From assembly GCF_032854445.1 (NCBI RefSeq), contig NC_088303.1, positions 36,375,265 through 36,439,264 on the forward strand: 64,000 nucleotides of DNA. The letters run 5' to 3'. This document shows, piece after piece, positions 53,301 through 62,249 of this stretch. The position numbers were made by a program, and so were the translations under genes. This stretch comes from Liolophura sinensis. Its lineage: Eukaryota > Mollusca > Polyplacophora > Chitonida > Chitonidae. Position 1 is the stretch's first letter. Every line of letters begins with the position of its first letter. Under the pieces are notes generated by a model. That model worked only from the letters and a program-made list of their open reading frames with translations, was not told the origin of the DNA and ran no database searches.

Positions 53301-56300
53301 ATTGTGAAGTATGCCTGTCAAATAAATAGACAACAAGCCAGAAGGCAGTTACCAATGCTGCTTCAAAGTTTTAGTAGTGCCACAATATTTCATGTAACAT
53401 CAAATATAAGTCATTTCAGAAAGCATAAACTTTCAAAGTAGTATTATAATGCCTGAATAGCTTGAGGTGGTTGCGGGTAATGGCAATAGGGTGATAAACA
53501 AACCTGAGCAAAAGGTCAGACATGCGCTCTAGCAGGCATGTTGTGGGGGGATTATTTGCTTACAAATGTACAGACTTCACTGACACAGATCCACACGTCT
53601 TTGATATACAGTTAGGTTCTGGAGAGTCATGCTGTGGATCCATTGTGGCTTAAATAATAACGGGTCTGCAGCAACCTGGGCATGGTCGTGGGTTTCCCCC
53701 GAGCTCTGCCCGGTTTTCTCCCACCATAATGCTGGCCGCCGTCGTATAAGTGAAATATTCTTGTGTACGGCGTAAAACACCAATCAAATAAATAAATAAA
53801 TCAAATAATAACGAAGGGCAAAACACAGTCGTATCATTTGAAGAGTGCGCCGACTAGCAGTGACACAAGAATTATATAGGATCTAGAAGGCCCAGTTACC
53901 TCTTAACTATTGACTGGATGCATCAGTGAACAGAAATAATGCCCTTCGTACAAATTTTAATGGCTTTGCTATTAGTTCAAACTGTGGCTGTGGATAATGC
54001 TAAAATGCGCCTGAGCCATTTCCTGTTAGCACTCTACTGACACGTGCTGCAGAAGTTAATCACACGATACTATAATGGGGCTCTTTGTTTTAAACAGAAC
54101 CTTAGCACGAAGTAAAACCCATCCATCAATGTGAAAAGATCCAATAATTTTCCCCTCGCTTTATGATAATGACAGAGTCAAAGTTTCAAAATAATCACTA
54201 TGTGTCAAAAGATACTTCTAGCAGAAGTAGATGGAGACAGGTTTGGAGAAGAGAAAGAATGTGTGTGACTAAGGTTGACGCTGGATAGACCATGTGAAAT
54301 CACCCCTCTCTCTCCCTCTCCCTTCACCGCTAAAAATTCCCTAACTAATTGCAGTTTTATTTTTGCAATTGATGAGAGTTGCCACAAATCCTCTTATCTC
54401 TAAAATACATCCATTTCCAAGGGCAACTCGAGCATGGCAATACAAAGACGCCTGTTTGGTGATCCGCCATGCAAACAAAATCGTTAAATCGCCTTAATTA
54501 TATCGCTCCAGACCCTCGCTGAATTTCCTCTGACATTTCCTTTACACCATATGCAGTAAATTAACCTGAAATCGACATGCCAGAGACTGTAAGCAATGAA
54601 GTAAGCACATTTTGATTGGTCAGTGGAAAATACACTACAATTCAGCCTGCTGCCTGCAGCTTAGTGAAAATTTCCGCACGTTATACTCGATAACTTGACA
54701 GATCATATTTATCACCAGATATCGTTTGTCTCTATTTTAGGTTATGGGCCTTCATCTATGGCCATGGTACCGAAATCTTCAAACCTGGAAAGTGCGCATG
54801 CGCAGTGGAGGCCCCAGGGTAAGAAAACGAACATTCAGCGTTTGCTGGAAATTGTGCATGTTATGGCTCAGGCGGTTTCGTACGAAGTGCTCGAAGGAAA
54901 GATTGCTTGCTGCATTTACGTGTAACCATGGTCGAGAAACCATAAGTGGTGTCTGGTGTGTGTCGACGACGACGCTGAACACACTTGAGCAGACGATGGT
55001 AAAGTTGAAAAACCTCGCGTTTACGGTGGTTCAAGTGATATTACCGATATGAAATAATATTTTATCTCATCGTTCACGCAAGCAATTCTTTTTCGTTGGA
55101 TTCTCTGAAAGTTATCCACTAAAATTAAGCGGATGGCATTTGATTTTCCATTGTTTTTGTTTCTTTTGGCTCAAAGCGAAGTATTTATTTTTGTACAGGC
55201 CTAAACGAAATGTTAATAACGTATGTACATAGATGTTTGAAAACCAAGTTCAGACTTGCTCAGGGACAGGTATACTTGTATGTATCTGACTGCCTATTAC
55301 GTTTGCAGCTGGTCGGGTCACTAACGTCTGACATCCATTTCATCATGTCGTGCTGGCAGATAGGGTTGAGTGCGTCAGCCCTACCTCACTAAGTGCAGCT
55401 TGGCACCTAATTTGTTTTAAGAATGATCGCTGATACGATTCAGGGGGTAAAATGAGAGGTCTAGTAGAAGAGCTGACAACTATCGCTGCAATCAAGTCGA
55501 GGAAAAAATTAGATGATTGTTGTCGTTAGCTGGAAGCAAATGAGCGTGGAGTTTAGTTGGGAGGGGTGAATTGGCCCCGAACGCTCCAAGGAGTTCCTCA
55601 TGTCTTCTGTCTTTTACACCCAGTCTCTCAAGAAGAAGGCCAAGAGCAAAAATCTTATCTTTGCCACTGAAATTTAACATCGTTTCATTCAAGACATTGA
55701 TTCTGGTGCCTTCCTGGCAGTGTTGTTGGCAGACTGACTAACAGAGTAAAGACGGCATTGGACTCCGGCTTGTATTGCGAGTCGTCTGCCAATGTTGCCA
55801 GAGACCTTAATGAGGTTCCAACGAAATTAAGTCAACACTGCATCGCTTAAGGGCGGATATACAAACGCCAAATTACAGGAAAGCCAGCTTCCGAAAAGGC
55901 CTCAAATCAGTTTGTCCGTCTCTTTGAAGGGGACTAATATTGCTCTGCTTGTTTCCGATGCTATTCCGGGACACAAGGTGAAGTTTGAAAATTCGTTTAA
56001 GGAGAGTTGGGTCCGACATATGTTATTATCAATATACAGAGTTTACGGACGAGCTCGTCTCATGATTCTTCCAACCAATATTAAATTTCTCATTTTCCGC
56101 CAGTGAATTCGCACAAATTACAGGTCTGGCTGCATTTCTATGGTCGGGAGCACGCGAAAGTTGACATGTAATCCAAAGCCGAGTCGGCACTTGACTTGAG
56201 CTTTGGCGCTAGATAATAAGCAGAGAACTTACAACAGAAGAGGCTTGTTTATTTGATAACCCGCCTGAATCGTCTCCGTTGATTGATTTCGACCCCCTCT

Positions 56301-59300
56301 CCTTCCGTTGATGGCTTTTGGAGCGGTGACACGCAAACCTGGAACAATTCTATAATGCACAGTCACTCACAAGCCTCCAGCAGCATTATCCCTGGGTCGG
56401 CAGCCGTCAAGTCACGAGCATGTCAAAGCAACATTCTTAAACCGAAATGACACAAAGAGTAAAATATATTTGGATATACTGTACCCAGAGACAGCTATGA
56501 TAAAGTACAATTATAAAAATGTCAGCACAGGTCCTTTCGCCACAATAGTAGGATCATCTTCTAGCCAATTTGCTGCATAGTTAGAAACAGTGAGTAAAGT
56601 ACGTATATTTATTGAGAACAATGAATTTGCCGCCCACAGCACACGTGAAGCTAGATTTACGAGGAACTTCATGCGTTTGTTTTTGTTTTTTTGTTTTTTT
56701 TTTTTTAACTTTTTCCAGTCTCATTTGTTATTGTTTCAGAATGTAAGTTTCTTGTAGTCAGGTTGGAGCCAAAATATTTGTATGCATATTTGTTTCCTTT
56801 TTTTCTATAAACTTTATAATTATTTGCAGGTATTTCTCTATCCAGGTTAAAATGTGTGTGACCCAAAATCTCTGTTGTATAACGTTGCTAAAATTTAATT
56901 GCAAAATTATGATTTTTTTTAAAAATCTCCATTTAGAACACTGATACAATTGCCTGTTATAGGCATGTGTTCAAGCGTGATAACCTACGATCGCTTAGTT
57001 CACGGTTTCGTATCTAGTAAAATAATGTGGTGATATTATATACATTTCAAAACATGATCTATGCACAGATCATATATTCTTGTTAATGAAAAAAAAAGTT
57101 ACCATAACATACACAGGCAGGTAACTTCACATAAGAAGTTCAGCCTGTTATATGGGGCCGTTGTAATAACGACAAATCACTATAACGAACTGACATGTAA
57201 AATACCCTGTCCACTAACCATTTGATATATCTGAATTTAAAATGAAATTAGCATTGAAGGACAACTGTATCAAGTTGAAGGACAATGTATGATATTGTTA
57301 ATATTTATTTATTTGAATATTGTTTACCGCCTTATTCAAGAATTATTCACTAGGACGATGTCGGCCAGTTTTATGGTTTGAGGAAACGGAATGCACGATA
57401 CAACTCACCGACCTTCGGCAAGTAAAAGACAACATCTCACACATGTGACTTTCACACCATTTTGTTTGAAGACAATTGGTTAACCCAGTATGTAAGATGT
57501 CACAAACGTCCCCATGATTGCCGTATACTGGTTATTACCATCAAGCTCAAACTATACATACAGAAATTGCAGGGTTAATAGCAAGGCAGGGAAGCATACT
57601 TGTTAATATGTTGAAAGAGCATAGATGGTTTTATCTCATGATTTGACGGCACATTCATCAGCTGAAATCATGTGATAACTTAGGTGAAAGATATATTCAT
57701 GGATGTACCAAATACATTTTGATCATTTACGTAATTACATAATTAAGTAATGATACTGAATAAGTAATTGATTACATTCTTCCAAGTATACCGAGATTAG
57801 ACTTATGCTTATTTTTCTCATGCTTCTTCAGTTATAAACTTGATACACTCCTGTTTATATGTATGTATCAATCAATTGTCTAAAACATCAGTAATAAGAC
57901 AGTTTGAATTATAATACTACTGAGTGAAAGCAAAGACATTATTGCTGACAAAATATACACAATCTTGAATTTGGGGTATGGGTCGTCATACGTGTCACGT
58001 CAGTGGGTGTTGGCGGAGGGTGAATAATTGATTTTATCGAGTAGTGAACGTCGCCGTTTATTCTGTCAAACACGTTCACTTTTTTCAGAGGGCGGATGGG
58101 GCGGGGCGTAAGTAAATAATGGTTGGTTTCATAGAAAGGAAATGGTCGTGCCGTGCTAATGTTGTGTTGGACAGGACAGATATAAGTACGAATAGGGCCA
58201 ATCTTCAGGCAGGGGAAGTGAGAGTGCCGTTCATCGTGGGGCTTGTTCGTATTAGGACATGAAGCGTTACGTATATAGAAGGCAGTTTGAGGGATGTAGG
58301 GTAAAATGTAAAAGCTAGATCTCTGATCGACTAACCAGGTTGTGAAGTACATTAACCGGTCTTCAATTTGCGGAACGATTTGACGTCCGATCTGGCAAGA
58401 CGTACTCCAGGCGGAATTCCTCGTAAAAGCTCGGACCTTTGATGTGTGGCGAAGCAGGGAGTTAATGACAATCTCAAACAAGAAATTCTATTTGGACAAT
58501 TTGAAACACGGCTTTTAAGCATCCCGCTTTCTCTGGTGATATTCAGAAATCGTTTCATTACGCCCCGTCGGTTTTACATTAGCCTGTGTCGAAAGTTCCG
58601 TTCTCGTTGTTAAACCAGCAATAAGGGACTGTCCATGTTAGCGAGGATATCACCCCCGAATGCTGCCCATACAAATGACACTTGTGTCTCTCTGTACACC
58701 CTAACATATAAACGATGATGATGCTGATATTGCTAAATGGCAAGACGCACGTTAAGTTTTATGAGGGAACTTTGCCGGCCGGAATACCAATGTTTTCATA
58801 AAAACTTAAAGCCATTTACCTTAATTTAGACGGACTTGGGTTGGAAGTATCCGAATAGCATAGTTTGCCAGTCGCCACATGGCGTCCTCTAAAATGGACA
58901 GGTCATATTACAGCGTATTGATTCGCTGTGAAGTTACATCCTTCTGTTTCTAGACAACTTCCGGTAAAGAATCTATGGTTTCTTTTTATAGACAGTAGGC
59001 TGCTGATTTCAGCATATGCATGTAAACCGATGAAACCGCCTGTGAGTTTTTTTTGTAGAACGATAGTATATGCAGGAGGAGAGATATATATATTTTCCAC
59101 ACGGAAAAACGTTTAATTGTTTTGAAACATCTTTTTTTCTTGCTGAGCCTGTTAGTGTCATTGAAAACACTCTGAACCTAACTATGAAAGCATTTCAGGT
59201 GAAAATACAATTTTTAAAAGTATTTAAAGAAATGCTAGATGAACGAGGGATAAAGGTATATGACAAATGTGCGAGAAAGTGATGATCTTTTGTTTTGTAA

Positions 59301-60145
59301 CTTGAATTTGATTCATGGTATCATAAGGCCTTGAAATCTTTGCCTTGGTGGTGGAAAACGTGGCTTTGACGCTAACGCTGCCTAAGGGCTCTCTCCTTCA
59401 AATCTTCATGCTCTGGTGGTTTTCATCTGTCTCTACTCTCGCTTGGTAAACTGAATTGAGACAACTATTTGACCTTTAATCCCCTACAATTTCCACTCAA
59501 CATCAAAACGAGTGGCCTCGGGGTGAAAATCCATTACATCAAGTATTGTCGCTGGAAGACAATGATATAGAAGAAGCAGCTAATATTGGTCCCTAGGCCG
59601 TGGGGTAATTAATCTATATCGACAATCAGGAGGCTTACCTTTGTCTTCGGATCTCTGTTCACGGCCGCATCGTTATAATCAATGTCTACAGCGTGATCAA
59701 GGATTTCCATTATTATCATACCTCTATCTCACATTAATATAACGCAATAAAGACTAGACAGCAACATGGAGGTGTATGTGACAAGGCTTTGTGTCGGTCA
59801 GTGACACCTAGCCCTTTACTCTTTGCTTATCAACCCTCCTGATCACAAGCTTATTACCTTCACATATAGCGTACATCAGAAAGTTGTGTGGGGCATCGAT
59901 AATTCTCACCAGCCATATATATGTATACATACATATATCTATATATAAGAAAAAAAATAATAAAACGCCTTGTCAACTTTCTACAGTCTGGTATATTCCA
60001 ACTGCATGTTATTTTCAAGGGATTTTTTTTTCCTATGTAAATTCTCCTCACCAGGGGATCTTTCTCTATTTCTTGAAATAGATAGGTAGAGAGAGAGAGA
60101 GGTAGAGGTAGAGAGAGAGAGGGGTAGAGGTAGAGAGAGAGAGAG

Positions 60146-60208
<63 letters not shown>

Positions 60209-62249
60209 CCTGTTATACTTTATTCCTTTACAAGTACAACTTTATCAGTGCAGATCTCTGGGTTTTGCCTTAAATAATTCATTTGAAAATACATAGACAC
60301 ATGTAAATTGCATTAGTCTACTTTTAAAACTATATTCATAGAAAGAAAGGGTGGTAAAATAGTGCATGAGGACGATTTCTTAATCATTCTGACCTGTCGT
60401 GGTGTCTGGTATAAACGTTGACAAACATAAATCACACAAACCCCGATGATGTAGGGGTTTGTGTGTAGACATCGCACAATATGTCTCAATATTATGGTGG
60501 AATATTTTAACTAATGCTATTTCTGACAATAACTTGACAATTTTTATTATAACGTTCCGTTGCTGACAGCGATAGTGGCTTATCAAATCTCTTATTACCA
60601 CACAATATCAATTCTGCCTCAACTCATGCTTTGTGAGTTACCGATAAAGAAGAAACAAGCCAAGGGCCTGCAGCACTAGCCCAGCTCGCTGTTCATCGTA
60701 ACAAGCGATAGCTCAGCGCCTGCCTTATTTCCGAGTAATAGGGCAACAATTACGGCCAGCGTCAAATCCTCTCGTTTAACCACTGTTTCTAATAATGACA
60801 AGCATCATTGTATGCAGTGATGCGAAAAAACGCGTAAAAGCTATGACCTATGAGAAATGATGGTCCGTCCCTGACTCGCACAGATAATAGAGCATCGCCT
60901 TTAGCCACGGAGCGTCTCGAGAAACAGTATTAGGGGATAGGGTGATGGTGATTAAACGAAATTAACAGTGCAGTCAGATTTTCATAGGCTTCACTACACA
61001 ACTCCTTTTAGAAACACTACCAGACCCTAATCCCTTCTACTTTTTCAACTGACGTGACCGTCCAACCAACTGCTGTCATGTGGCGACTTTATTCTGTATA
61101 AGCTGAAAAACTCATCCATATTCCCTAAATCTGAGATTTTATACGTCAGCCATCTCCAACATAAACCACGCTCGAGATATTGTCCGTACGCATATCCAAA
61201 ATTCACACGATTCATACGCATGATTTGTTCCTGTCATGTCACACTTTGTGACTGTACAGTAAGGATTATGTTAATTTCAAATATTGAGAATTATTGAATA
61301 CCTTTTCTATATTATGTTGCAGATCCATATCAGTTATTTGGACCTATGTCGAGCAGGTTATCTCACTCTGGTAAGTACTGCTCACGTTTTTACCCACCGT
61401 CTAGATACCACAGGAAGCTTTCTATGGAGACATAAAGCATCCGTAGTGACAGCATCTAGTGGTTTAAATATTTCCAATGACACAATAAAAACCTGATGTG
61501 GCGAGTCAGTGTCTGGGCACAAAATCTGCACCAAATGTCCCTATACAAATCCATATGCGGTTGAAGACCCAAAGCCAGTTAATTGCTCACATTGCTTCCT
61601 GGCAAAGCAATTATATGCATTGAGAAGCCACAGAAATAGGGAGCTGCCTTCATTGACATTCTGACTTTGCCAGTTTTATCGTGTGTAAATGCTTCACTCC
61701 GACCCTATTGTTGTCTTTTCAGGAAGCGGACAAATCCAATTGTGGCAGTTCCTTTTGGAGCTTCTGTCGGACAGTCGCAATGCGAACTGTATAACATGGG
61801 AAGGAACAAACGGAGAGTTCAAACTGGTCGACCCGGATGAGGTGGCAAGAAGATGGGGAGAACGCAAAAGCAAACCCAACATGAACTACGACAAACTGAG
61901 CCGAGCTCTCCGATATTACTACGACAAAAACATCATGACCAAAGTTCATGGCAAAAGATACGCCTACAAATTTGACTTTGCTGGACTGGCTCAGGCAATG
62001 CAGCCGTCAACCGCTGATCCCAGTGCTTATAAATATCAACAAGACTTCCTCATGCACGGTTACCCAAGCCCAAGGTTGAACTGTATGAATGCGCATGCTC
62101 CCATGACAACAAACACTTCCGGATTATTTGGGGCGCCGGGTCCATATTGGTCATCTTCGAATGGAAATTTGTATCCGAATTTATCCAATCACATTCTGAC
62201 TCATCATCCGGGCCATATGTCTTCACATCTGACTTCCTACTACCCATAA
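26710..62249 (+). CDS. ERG: ERG/FLI1-type ETS transcription factor (seven coding exons; start codon not in the model)
   Basis: A nuclear sequence-specific DNA-binding protein of the ETS family, ERG/FLI subfamily; in animals these proteins bind GGAA-core sites and control endothelial, blood and mesodermal programmes. Seven exons join through GT-AG introns, all phase 1, into 1614 nt (537 residues plus TAA). Residues 181-254 hold RVIIPA followed by the Pointed domain. Residues 347-362 carry the [13 protein letters not shown] block, which is diagnostic of ERG/FLI. Residues about 366-448 are the ETS domain, with Trp370, Trp388 and Trp407 and the recognition-helix arginines of RALRYYY (423 and 426). 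The tail ends SHLTSYYP, like vertebrate ERG/FLI1. Human ERG and FLI1 are about 450-490 residues; this one is longer because of its N-terminal region. There is no in-frame ATG in the first exon found, so at least one 5' coding exon is missing. Subfamily assignment is firm; ERG versus FLI1 may be meaningless if this lineage has a single pre-duplication gene. Confidence 0.96.
28034..28115 (+). mobile_element. SINE 3' fragment, strongly diverged
   Basis: CCCGGTTTCCTATAACACC, GTCGTCATATAGGTAAAATA, then GCGACGTAAGAAATAAATAA: the family 1 tail with many substitutions. Confidence 0.5.
30555..30726 (+). promoter_or_regulatory. ERG: Candidate internal promoter: GC box, inverted CCAAT, TATA
   Basis: GGGCGGGG at 30555-30562, ATTGG (reverse CCAAT) at 30686-30690 and TATAAAAAG at 30718-30726 occur in the order and rough spacing of a TATA promoter, in a locally GC-rich stretch (30.52-30.70 kb) of an AT-rich intron. 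A start near 30748 is predicted. It lies between the N-terminal exon and the PNT exon. This is motif-level evidence only. Confidence 0.3.
30748..31055 (+). other. ERG: Possible alternative noncoding first exon
   Basis: From the predicted start 30 bases after the TATA motif to a consensus splice donor CTGA|GTAAGT at 31056. No ATG frame runs through the donor: the frame that contains ATG at 31044 stops at TGA on the exon edge, and the other two have stops shortly before. It could only act as 5' UTR spliced to a downstream exon. The strong donor is what makes it worth listing. Confidence 0.22.
31688..33648. repeat. 72-bp minisatellite, about 27 copies, each with a hairpin
   Basis: The unit contains GATTATACTGATCCATCACG and CACTTGTGTACTGTACATTC at exact 72-bp spacing (GTACAGTA at 31753, 31825 and onward). 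Within each unit, TACTGTACA and TGTACAGTA are 9-bp inverted partners around an 8-base loop. Variants (GGTGGCTGTC or GGTGACAGTC; ACCTTCGG or ACATTCTG) are scattered. A plus-strand frame stays open for 338 codons up to single-base insertions near 32650, 32775, 32805 and 32876, after which other frames take over. It lies in the large ERG intron. Confidence 0.95.
38051..38265 (+). mobile_element. tRNA-derived SINE, family 2 (diverged copy)
   Basis: The head TGATGGCCTAATGATTAGAG and body GACGCTCAGCGCGGTGAGG match the 9584 copy. Its end, AAAAATTCTTAAGTACGACG, resembles the 3' end of family 1 (ATATTCTTGAGTACGGCG), so the two families share a tail and probably the same LINE partner. The B-box half of the head is lost. 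Confidence 0.6.
43181..43265 (-). mobile_element. SINE 3' fragment, minus strand
   Basis: TTTATTTATTTGAGTGACG, then TTTTACGTCGGACTCAATAA is the reverse complement of the family tail. The remainder is eroded. Confidence 0.5.
45398..45601 (+). CDS. ERG: ERG/FLI exon encoding the Pointed (PNT/SAM) domain
   Basis: A 204-nt exon, the size I recall for the corresponding vertebrate FLI1/ERG exon. It encodes residues 187-254: [17 protein letters not shown], then [15 protein letters not shown], then a closing helix ending LRQ. The tryptophan pattern (191, 199, 202) and the DG-x2-LC-x-M core identify the Pointed domain, a SAM-like helical bundle that mediates protein-protein contacts and, in some ETS factors, kinase docking. 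The acceptor is TTTTACAG and the donor T|GTAAAT. Both boundaries are phase 1, and the last base joins CT of the next exon to give Ser255. Skipping this exon would keep the reading frame. Confidence 0.96.
46060..46203 (+). CDS. ERG: ERG/FLI linker exon with a SUMO-type motif
   Basis: This 144-nt, phase 1-1 exon encodes residues 255-302 plus one base of codon 303. The linker sequence is Pro- and Ser-rich and probably disordered. It contains GIKPEPF, in which I281-K282-P-E284 fits the SUMO acceptor pattern (hydrophobic-K-x-E); modification is inferred from the motif only. The acceptor is TTCGCAG and the donor CCCG|GTAAGT, a near-ideal splice site. The segment lies between the Pointed and ETS domains, the least conserved part of the family, so its place in the gene rests on phase, strong splice sites and order. 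Confidence 0.88.
46928..47105. repeat. 16-bp minisatellite, about 11 copies
   Basis: The unit CATGCTGTACATATAC recurs with C/T and G/A changes. It ends directly at the start of the retrotransposon fragment, so the array may have grown at that element's boundary. Confidence 0.85.
47110..47800 (+). pseudogene. Broken non-LTR retrotransposon: C-terminal tail of a reverse transcriptase protein
   Basis: The first part (47118-47325, one frame) reads [12 protein letters not shown], then a stop where such elements usually have Trp, then [10 protein letters not shown] and later [11 protein letters not shown]. The second part, in another frame from about 47294, reads [38 protein letters not shown] and [14 protein letters not shown]. 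These blocks are the typical region after the polymerase core in CR1/L2/jockey-like LINEs. At least one internal stop and one frameshift make it inactive. The polymerase core and endonuclease are absent, as in 5'-truncated LINE insertions. The exact clade is not certain. Confidence 0.75.
47815..47904. repeat. (TA)n microsatellite, about 45 units
   Basis: Pure TA dinucleotides between the retrotransposon tail and the terminal-repeat end of an IR element. Confidence 0.97.
47905..48032. mobile_element. MITE-like element, copy 2 (left terminus present)
   Basis: Starts CCCCTGGTGAGGAGAATTTA next to (TA)n, then ACATAGGAAAAAATAATATA, ACGCC, TCAACTTTCTACATTC and TATTCCAACTGCAG. The opening is the reverse complement of the right end of the copy at 59940-60058 (TAAATTCTCCTCACCAGGGG), so the element has terminal inverted repeats of at least 24 bp. 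The right terminus is missing here, and a foldback element follows. Confidence 0.65.
48040..48632. mobile_element. CpG-rich foldback element with long inverted ends
   Basis: The left end GGAAGACGGACGCGGCCACT returns in reverse at the right end (about 48602-48630, ending TCCGTCTTCC). Inside, a second level of about 85-90 bp at 48090-48180 pairs with 48515-48597, and many CTCGAG and TAATCTCG words recur in both orientations. AGTTATG at 48033-48039 and 48633-48639 is a possible 7-bp target duplication. It encodes nothing obvious. The composition is much richer in CpG than its surroundings. Transposase family not determined. Confidence 0.7.
49041..49087 (+). mobile_element. SINE 3' tail fragment
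   Basis: TTAAGCACGGCGTAAAACAT then CAATCATATGAATAAAT matches only the last 45 bases of family 1. Confidence 0.5.
50323..50360. repeat. (AAAT)n tract
   Basis: Nine AAAT units of the type that ends the local SINEs, but no SINE body was recognised upstream. Confidence 0.8.
50870..51055 (+). promoter_or_regulatory. ERG: Candidate promoter downstream of the PNT exon
   Basis: ATTGG (reverse CCAAT) at 50979-50983 and TATATAAG at 51023-51030, followed by a CpG-rich stretch to about 51200 with palindromic CRE-like motifs at 51102-51108 (GACGTCA) and 51145-51151 (TGACGTC). The surroundings are AT-rich, so this is a clear compositional island. A start near 51055 is predicted. If used for the ETS gene it would give transcripts lacking the Pointed domain. 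Confidence 0.35.
51056..51299 (+). other. ERG: Possible alternative first exon for a PNT-less ETS isoform
   Basis: After the TATA motif at 51023 the first AAAATGG-type start is at 51275. It reads MEQRLNLT and then one G at 51299 before GT, so it ends in phase 1 with G. Joined to the 54-nt exon this restores the Asp codon (G|AT) and continues DPTFSKSP. The donor context GTTGAC is weak, which lowers confidence. Drosophila pointed is a known ETS gene using alternative promoters to include or omit the Pointed domain; that is precedent, not proof. Confidence 0.2.
52231..52284 (+). CDS. ERG: ERG/FLI 54-nt mini-exon
   Basis: A small phase 1-1 exon found by demanding phase-1 boundaries between its neighbours. 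With the split Asp codon it reads [18 protein letters not shown]. The acceptor is CTATTCAG at 52223-52230 and the donor AAG|GTAAGT. The [12 protein letters not shown] stretch resembles the region around SAW...HPTPQSK in vertebrate ERG, including an isolated Trp and Ser-Pro pairs that could be proline-directed phosphorylation sites. Other reading frames through this stretch fail to join either neighbour. It may be alternatively spliced, since skipping keeps frame. Confidence 0.82.
53663..53802 (+). mobile_element. 5'-truncated SINE, family 1
   Basis: Contains GGGCATGGTCGTGGGTTTCC, GCTGGCCGCCGTCGTATAAG and CGGCGTAAAACACCAATC plus an AAAT tail. A perfect 11-bp duplication, AAATAATAACG, at 53652-53662 and 53803-53813 flanks it. 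It is the least diverged copy of the 3' half and the best estimate of the family consensus here. Confidence 0.88.
54741..54818 (+). CDS. ERG: ERG/FLI exon with the VPK segment
   Basis: This 78-nt, phase 1-1 exon covers residues 321-346 plus one base of Asp347. It reads [18 protein letters not shown] then HAQWRPQ. The VPK...RPQ arrangement directly before DPYQ matches STVPK...RPQ before DPYQ in vertebrate ERG, and similarly FLI1. The acceptor is TCTATTTTAG and the donor CAGG|GTAAGA. The last base, G, combines with AT of the next exon to give the conserved Asp of DPYQ, which fixes the donor position exactly. Confidence 0.92.
57301..57395 (-). mobile_element. SINE fragment, minus strand, eroded
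   Basis: TTTATTTATTTGAATATTG, TTTACCGCCTTATTCAAG and GATGTCGGCCAGTTTTATGG align in reverse to the family 1 tail and central block. Confidence 0.5.
59940..60058. mobile_element. MITE-like element, copy 3 (right terminus present)
   Basis: AAAATAATAAAACGCC, TCAACTTTCTACAGTCTGG, TATTCCAACTGCATG and TTATTTTCAAGGGA parallel the copy at 47905. It ends TTCCTATGTAAATTCTCC then TCACCAGGGG, the reverse complement of that copy's left terminus. The left terminus here is eroded into a TA-rich stretch (TATATATGTATACATACATA at 59914). Confidence 0.65.
60085..60206. repeat. (GA)n microsatellite with GGTAGAGG interruptions
   Basis: AGAGAGAGAG runs broken by GGTAGAGGTAG units on the left and pure GA on the right. 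A strong purine strand, potentially triplex-forming. Confidence 0.95.
61323..61370 (+). CDS. ERG: ERG/FLI 48-nt exon, [17 protein letters not shown]
   Basis: A 48-nt exon encoding the hallmark ERG/FLI segment immediately N-terminal to the ETS domain. Vertebrate ERG and FLI1 have DPYQILGPTSSRLANPG here, encoded by an exon that I recall as the same length. The acceptor is TGTTGCAG and the donor CTG|GTAAGT. The final G forms Gly363 with GA of the last exon. In vertebrate proteins this flank lies next to autoinhibitory and dimerisation elements; the same role here is inference from conservation. Confidence 0.95.
61723..62249 (+). CDS. ERG: ERG/FLI terminal exon: ETS DNA-binding domain and C-terminal tail
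   Basis: This 527-nt terminal exon encodes residues 363-537 and the TAA stop at 62247-62249. [17 protein letters not shown] opens the ETS winged helix-turn-helix. [20 protein letters not shown] and the [20 protein letters not shown] recognition helix follow. R423 and R426 are the two arginines that contact the GGAA core in this family. The domain closes with [10 protein letters not shown]. The 89-residue tail keeps the family pattern of a PYW motif, a YPN repeat and a final SHLxxYY; in vertebrates it is part of the activation region. The acceptor is TTGTCTTTTCAG. Almost every ETS-domain position matches vertebrate ERG/FLI1, which is far stronger constraint than in the other exons. Confidence 0.98.

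Larger units (their letters stand above)
54819..61322 (+). other. ERG: ERG intron (6.5 kb, phase 1)
   Basis: Donor GTAAGA, acceptor TTGCAG. It contains an eroded SINE piece (57301-57395, minus), a MITE copy (59940-60058) and a GA microsatellite. A long minus-strand frame at 57939-58481 begins with TTG, not ATG, and its product is not recognisable, so it is not called. The rest shows nothing I can name. Confidence 0.8.

Noticed and set aside
54695-55052. Longer coding region extending past the 78-nt exon
   Set aside because: The frames continue past the strong GTAAGA donor only by chance. The conserved protein resumes at 61323 with the exact split codon.
57939-58481. 180-codon minus-strand frame
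   Set aside because: Starts with TTG, not ATG; no recognisable motif and no clear splice sites.
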